NCBI GenBank assembly: GCA_002684575.1 | Contig: NYVP01000114.1 | Coordinates: 1 to 10,141 of the forward strand | Source: Verrucomicrobiales bacterium | GTDB taxonomy: Bacteria; Verrucomicrobiota; Verrucomicrobiia; Verrucomicrobiales; DEV007 | Length of the DNA: 10,141 nt | Direction: 5' to 3' | Part shown: positions 6,829 through 10,141 of the stretch, piece by piece | Layout of the letters: each line of letters starts with the position of its first letter | How positions within the stretch are numbered: the first letter of the stretch is position 1 | Program-made: the position numbers and the translations under genes | Notes under the pieces: generated by a model | Databases searched by the model: none | Told to the model about the DNA's origin: nothing | Seen by the model: only the letters and a program-made list of their open reading frames with translations

Positions 6829-7457
6829 AATTAATTAGAATATCACTAATATTTATATCACTAATCAGTTTATCAAATGCTGATGGAATTTATAAAAATG
6901 ACTTTGAATCATATGAGCTAAACAAATTTCCTGAAGATATGATGGAAATTGATGGTGTATTTAAAGTTGAAGCAGACGATAAGGGTGGCAAATATCTTCA
7001 AATGTCTTCGGAACCCCTAACCGAAAATGCTGTGATTTTTGGTCCATCAATCAAAAATTCTGCTACACTTCAAGTTAGGGTAAGAGGATTCAAAAAAAGG
7101 AGAAGCTTTCCAAGATTCGGGATTGGTCTCCATGGTATATCAGGTTTTAGATTAAGGATCGTACCCTCTAAAAATATAGTTGAGTTAGTAAAAAATGAAG
7201 AACCCGTTAAAAAAGTTTCATTCAAGTGGAATCCAGAATCCTGGTCTATTATCAAGCTTCAAATCGACTACCAAGATGATAAATCCATCATTAAAGGTTG
7301 GGTATGGGATCAAGGTGAATCACCTCCACAAGAACCAGTCATAACATTTTCCCATGATGGTACACCGGGACAGGGCAAGGCTTCCATCTGGGGAACCGCA
7401 TATTCAGGCAAAGTAATTATTTTTGATGATTTACTATTAAATTACAAGAAGACATAA
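6825..7457 (+). CDS. secreted beta-sandwich-like protein of unknown function, coupled to the ABC permease
   Basis: The 210-aa precursor has an N-terminal signal peptide: K and R near the start, a hydrophobic core (about 6-16) and a likely cleavage after SNA (17-19). No lipobox cysteine is present, so a soluble periplasmic or exported product is expected. The mature part opens with DFESYELNKFPEDM, reminiscent of concanavalin-like/LamG or DUF1080-type jelly rolls. It then has alternating strand-like segments, a basic patch FKKRRSFPRFGIGLHG, a WNPESW turn and a closing FDDLLLNY strand. These resemble a conserved hypothetical protein I associate with Planctomycetes and Verrucomicrobia, from memory only. 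I see no catalytic triad, so binding is more likely than hydrolysis. The 4-nt ATGA overlap with the permease suggests an accessory subunit, in the place where E. coli ybbAP has the lysophospholipase TesA nearby, though this protein is not SGNH-like. Confidence 0.75.
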   Translation: MKLIRISLIFISLISLSNADGIYKNDFESYELNKFPEDMMEIDGVFKVEADDKGGKYLQMSSEPLTENAVIFGPSIKNSATLQVRVRGFKKRRSFPRFGIGLHGISGFRLRIVPSKNIVELVKNEEPVKKVSFKWNPESWSIIKLQIDYQDDKSIIKGWVWDQGESPPQEPVITFSHDGTPGQGKASIWGTAYSGKVIIFDDLLLNYKKT

Positions 7458-7470
7458 AATTATATTAATT

Positions 7471-7502
7471 TATACTAGATATCCTACCAATAGACATATA
7501 CT
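7471..7502 (+). promoter_or_regulatory. possible promoter region of the TonB-dependent receptor (repeated TATACTA)
   Basis: The 71-nt gap before the receptor holds TATACTA twice (7471-7477 and 7497-7503). Each contains a five-of-six match to a sigma70 -10 box. The first has AAGACA (7449-7454) 16 nt upstream as a poor -35, overlapping the end of the previous gene. The second has no recognisable -35. No Fur-like 19-bp inverted repeat is obvious. In AT-rich DNA such matches are common, so this is a weak call. Confidence 0.2.
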
Positions 7503-7528
7503 AATTACCCACTTTAATTTATTCGAAA

Positions 7529-9589
7529 ATGAAACTCCTCTCTATATTCTTACTATCACTATCACTATCACTCTTCACTAACATTGTACGATCACAGGAA
7601 TCTGGTGAATTGAATACTACAGATATTTATGGTGACCTTAGTAAATATTTGTCATGGCCAATGAGTGCGACTGCGTTCAGTGGAGATGATCTGAGAATGT
7701 TAAATAGGGCCGATGATAGACATTTATCTGAACTCATTCCAAATTTCTCTAAAACAGATACTGGCATCGGTTCCTTTGGTGATGTTGTTTCCATTCGAGG
7801 ACTAACAAACACCCCTTTCTTTAGCTCTCCTTCTGTTGTCCAATACGTGGATGACGTTCCATCTGGAAATGTTTTTTCTCACACATCATCATTTTATGGA
7901 ACTGATAAAGTAGAAATTTTACGCGGTGCACAAAGCACATTATTTGGAGTAAACTCCTATGGCGGTGTAATCAACATTGAATCGAAGCGCCCTAGTGACC
8001 GTCTGGAGTCATCAATTACAACAAGTCTTGCAGAATATGATGCAATATCAATAACCGGAACCTTGATGGGCCCCATCAACGAGAGTAATACAATTTCATA
8101 CAGACTTGGAATCAGCCATTTTGAACGAGATGGTTTTTTGATGAATCCATTTTTAAATACATCTCCAGACTTCCAAGATCACCTATCCTATGGAGGTTCA
8201 CTATATTTTAATCCCAACGATGACCTTGAAATATCAATTTCCGCATCCTTTGACGACTTCAATGATGGGGCTCATAGACTTACTCCTCTTGGACAGGATC
8301 CATTCACACTGAACTCAGATGTTATCGGATCTACAATTCAAGAGTCAGAGTCTCTTTCTCTAAGAGTGAAAAATTCAGGAGACGCTTTTGATTTTCTATC
8401 TGTCACATACGGAAGAAATTGGGAAATTAACCCTTACTATTTTGATCTAGATTTTAGCCCTAATCCCGGAAGCGAGGCAACCATCATTCAATCACAAGAA
8501 TCCAGAGGACAAGAATTTCGATTGACCTCAAAAGAAGGTACAAAGTGGGACTGGTCTGCCGGAGCTGCCTATAACGATATTGAGGTGGACGGGTATACAT
8601 CCAGAAGTTTCTTTATTCCTTTACCTCCCGAATTCGGCGGAGGATTTGCTCCTGTCACAACAACTACAGACTACACTTTAAAAGAAGAAAGTTATGGATT
8701 GTTCGGTCAAGTTTCCTATAATGGTGTTGAGAATTTTGGTTTTCACCTTGGTCTTAGAGGAGATACATACGACAAATCAATTAGTCGGTCAGCATTTGGT
8801 CTCTCTGGACCTGTTCCTAAAATTGATGAGAGTACAGATTTCTCGTTTATCAGTCCTCGAGCTGGTATTGATGTTGAACTCAGTGACAGTTCATTGATAT
8901 ACTTAAACTCAGGAATTGCATATAAGTCAGGTGGTTATAGCGCTTTTATTGATGATCCAAAATTGGCACTATTTAATGAGGAGAAGTCATGGACTAAAGA
9001 AATTGGATTAAAGAAAAGATGGCTTGATGATCAGTTAAGAACCAATATTGCAATTTTTCATAACGATATTAATGATTACCAGGTTGAACGATCACTTGTT
9101 GCAACTGACTATGCTATATTGAATGCAGAAGAGGCCAGATCATATGGAGCTGAAATCGAACTGAGTGCAGAAATATTTTCTGGTATAACTTTAGAGGGCT
9201 CTCTTGGAAGTACTAATACTGAATTAACTAAATACATTGATCCTATTACAGGATCAGATCTTTCAGGTAACAAGGCTCCATTTGTTCCTGAGCTTGACGC
9301 TTCAATTGCTGCAAATTTCAAACATGATTCCGGGATATTTGCTAGACTAGAATTAATTCATCAAGGTGAAATTTATTTTAGCGATCAAAATGATCCAACT
9401 ATTTCTGAGAATGGTTATACTTTATTAAACGCTACACTTGGCTATCGCTCCGAATCGGGTTATGAGATCAGCATATTTGGAGGAAATTTAACTGACGAAA
9501 CATATTATGTTAATATTAGCCCAGACATTCGCGCTGGAACTGTTGGAATTCCTCAAATGTTTGGCGTTCGTGCACGCTGGGAGTATTAG
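7529..9589 (+). CDS. TonB-dependent outer-membrane receptor
   Basis: The 686-aa precursor would import a scarce ligand such as an iron chelate, cobalamin or another small molecule, using energy from TonB-ExbBD. The signal peptide has a Leu/Ser-repeat core (residues 8-16) and probably ends after VRS (20-22). The plug domain covers about 45-152. It includes LSELIPNFS, SIRGLTN and the diagnostic EILRGAQSTLFGVNSYGGV, equivalent to the LRGPQGxxYGxxxxGGxINI signature. The remainder has the alternating aromatic strands of a 22-strand barrel and ends in GVRARWEY, a proper C-terminal assembly signal. There is no N-terminal carboxypeptidase-regulatory-like domain and no SusD partner, so it is not a SusC-type glycan importer. 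I cannot identify a convincing TonB box between the signal peptide and the plug. It begins 71 nt after the secreted-protein gene and may share its operon or have its own promoter. Confidence 0.93.
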   Translation: MKLLSIFLLSLSLSLFTNIVRSQESGELNTTDIYGDLSKYLSWPMSATAFSGDDLRMLNRADDRHLSELIPNFSKTDTGIGSFGDVVSIRGLTNTPFFSSPSVVQYVDDVPSGNVFSHTSSFYGTDKVEILRGAQSTLFGVNSYGGVINIESKRPSDRLESSITTSLAEYDAISITGTLMGPINESNTISYRLGISHFERDGFLMNPFLNTSPDFQDHLSYGGSLYFNPNDDLEISISASFDDFNDGAHRLTPLGQDPFTLNSDVIGSTIQESESLSLRVKNSGDAFDFLSVTYGRNWEINPYYFDLDFSPNPGSEATIIQSQESRGQEFRLTSKEGTKWDWSAGAAYNDIEVDGYTSRSFFIPLPPEFGGGFAPVTTTTDYTLKEESYGLFGQVSYNGVENFGFHLGLRGDTYDKSISRSAFGLSGPVPKIDESTDFSFISPRAGIDVELSDSSLIYLNSGIAYKSGGYSAFIDDPKLALFNEEKSWTKEIGLKKRWLDDQLRTNIAIFHNDINDYQVERSLVATDYAILNAEEARSYGAEIELSAEIFSGITLEGSLGSTNTELTKYIDPITGSDLSGNKAPFVPELDASIAANFKHDSGIFARLELIHQGEIYFSDQNDPTISENGYTLLNATLGYRSESGYEISIFGGNLTDETYYVNISPDIRAGTVGIPQMFGVRARWEY
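7553..7570 (+). repeat. 3 x CTATCA hexamer repeat in the receptor signal peptide
   Basis: CTATCA is repeated three times in frame, encoding Leu-Ser three times in the hydrophobic core of the signal peptide. A fourth degenerate unit (CTCTTC) follows. The unit is two codons long, so slippage would change signal-peptide length without a frameshift. Three units is short for an active contingency locus. Confidence 0.7.
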
Positions 9590-9638
9590 ATAACTTTCTA
9601 ATTAAGATCCATTTAATATTTATTATCGTTTTTTTCAT
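9590..9638 (+). other. 49-nt spacer with weak AT hairpin and T7 run before the isochorismate synthase
   Basis: TAATA (9614-9618) and TATTA (9621-9625) can pair and are followed, after TCG, by seven T residues (9629-9635). This could be a weak terminator for the receptor transcript, but the stem has no G-C pairs. The same stretch must hold any promoter specific to the next gene. TGTGTT-T-AACACA (9638-9650) is a small interrupted inverted repeat over the GTG start codon. No Shine-Dalgarno sequence is visible. Confidence 0.25.
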
Positions 9639-10141
9639 GTGTTTAACACACAACAATATGCTCTAATTAGAAATTCTGAAGGCAATTTCGTTTATGGTGA
9701 AGGTCCATTTACTTCATCTGACAAACCTACTCAATCAGGTGTTTCATTTTACTTAAACAATTATGATTTAACTAATCAAACTCCTTGGTTAATTCCTGAT
9801 TCTTGGAAGTTATTAGATAGGAACGAATTATTAGATTTTCAGAGTAATTCTATTGAAAAACTAAACTGGAAAGATCCGTCAGTAAAATCTTTTGAAGTTC
9901 AATTCAATGATATACAGAAATCAATAAAAGGAGGAGTTCTAAAAAAAACGGTTCCTGTGGTTTCTAGCACCGCTTTTACAGATGATCGGGAATCATTAAT
10001 GAGATCTTTGATTATTAAAGGCGCGCGAAATGAGGGCCCATCATTTCTATATGCCTTTCAAAATAGCAGCTGCGGCTTTGTTGGTTTATCGCCAGAGCTG
10101 CTATTTGAATTAGATGAAAAAACCATTCGAACCATGGCTCT
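9639..10141 (+). CDS. isochorismate synthase-type chorismate-binding enzyme, N-terminal part (3' end outside window)
   Basis: The frame is open from GTG 9639 to the window end, giving 167 full codons and part of one more. An in-frame stop lies at 9603-9605, and no ATG, GTG or TTG occurs between it and 9639, so GTG is the likely start. Family evidence sits in the last third. GGVLKKTVPV (about 98-107) corresponds to the G-x-L-x-K-V-V region carrying the active-site lysine of chorismate-binding enzymes. FLYAFQ (136-141), then GFVGLSPELLFEL (146-158) and RTMAL lead into the region where TxALAGT is expected. The T-x-A-L ending favours isochorismate synthase (MenF/EntC) over anthranilate synthase, which has R-P-I-A-G-T there. 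The catalytic core is mostly downstream and unseen. The enzyme would convert chorismate to isochorismate for menaquinone or a 2,3-dihydroxybenzoate/salicylate-type product. The N-terminal 95 residues lack motifs I can name. Confidence 0.8.
   Translation, partial: MFNTQQYALIRNSEGNFVYGEGPFTSSDKPTQSGVSFYLNNYDLTNQTPWLIPDSWKLLDRNELLDFQSNSIEKLNWKDPSVKSFEVQFNDIQKSIKGGVLKKTVPVVSSTAFTDDRESLMRSLIIKGARNEGPSFLYAFQNSSCGFVGLSPELLFELDEKTIRTMA

Noticed and set aside
8694..8897. 67-aa plus-strand frame inside the receptor
   Set aside because: It is a +1-type shadow of the barrel-coding frame with no motif or leader.
7529..9589. SusC-type glycan importer
   Set aside because: There is no N-terminal regulatory-like extension, the protein is short (686 aa), and no SusD-like lipoprotein follows.
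9639..10141. Anthranilate or aminodeoxychorismate synthase component I
   Set aside because: The visible end reads RTMAL, matching the T-x-A-L of isochorismate synthases rather than the R-P-I-A-G-T of TrpE/PabB; full certainty needs the missing C-terminal half.
1..10141. CRISPR array, insertion sequence, tRNA/rRNA gene or phage defence module
   Set aside because: I saw no spaced direct repeats, transposase motifs, terminal inverted repeats, cloverleaf-like sequence or nuclease/NTPase defence genes.

Overview
The window reads like an AT-rich, Gram-negative, probably marine bacterium. Every supportable gene lies on the + strand and there are no RNA genes, insertion sequences or CRISPR arrays. 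An outer membrane is implied by a TonB-dependent receptor with a C-terminal aromatic residue and a plug/barrel layout. The style of several proteins points to the Planctomycetes-Verrucomicrobia-Chlamydiae group, most likely an AT-rich Verrucomicrobiota (Opitutae-like) lineage. These are the 1107-aa double-FtsX permease whose first helix ends in GDSVKKTL, the secreted 210-aa beta-rich protein beside it, and the half-size EamA-like protein. This placement rests on protein resemblance from memory, not on a marker gene. Most starts have little or no Shine-Dalgarno sequence.

Left part (1-1544): the C-terminal end of a flavin-dependent oxidoreductase of the halogenase/geranylgeranyl-reductase superfamily, then a small hotdog-fold acyl-CoA thioesterase, then a five-helix EamA-like membrane protein. 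A perfect 18-bp palindrome lies on the stop codon of the thioesterase, just upstream of the EamA-like gene, and a perfect 22-bp AT-only palindrome lies just after that gene.

Centre (1578-7457): four genes whose ends overlap (ATGA, TAATG, ATGA). They encode a phenylacetate-CoA-ligase-like adenylating enzyme, a LolD/YbbA/MacB-type ABC ATPase, a giant two-domain FtsX permease and a secreted beta-sandwich-like protein. This is almost certainly one translationally coupled operon. The ATPase and permease form an ABC machine that would act on a hydrophobic or envelope substrate. Linking an acyl/aryl-activating enzyme to it is the most unusual arrangement here.

Right part (7529-10141): a 686-aa TonB-dependent receptor, then the first 167 codons of a chorismate-binding enzyme of the isochorismate synthase (MenF/EntC) type, cut off by the window end. 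Two readings are open. In one, the left-hand thioesterase and the isochorismate synthase belong to menaquinone synthesis, with the transport genes lying between them. In the other, the ligase, exporter, receptor and isochorismate synthase form an aryl-metabolite (siderophore-like) locus. The window alone does not decide between them.
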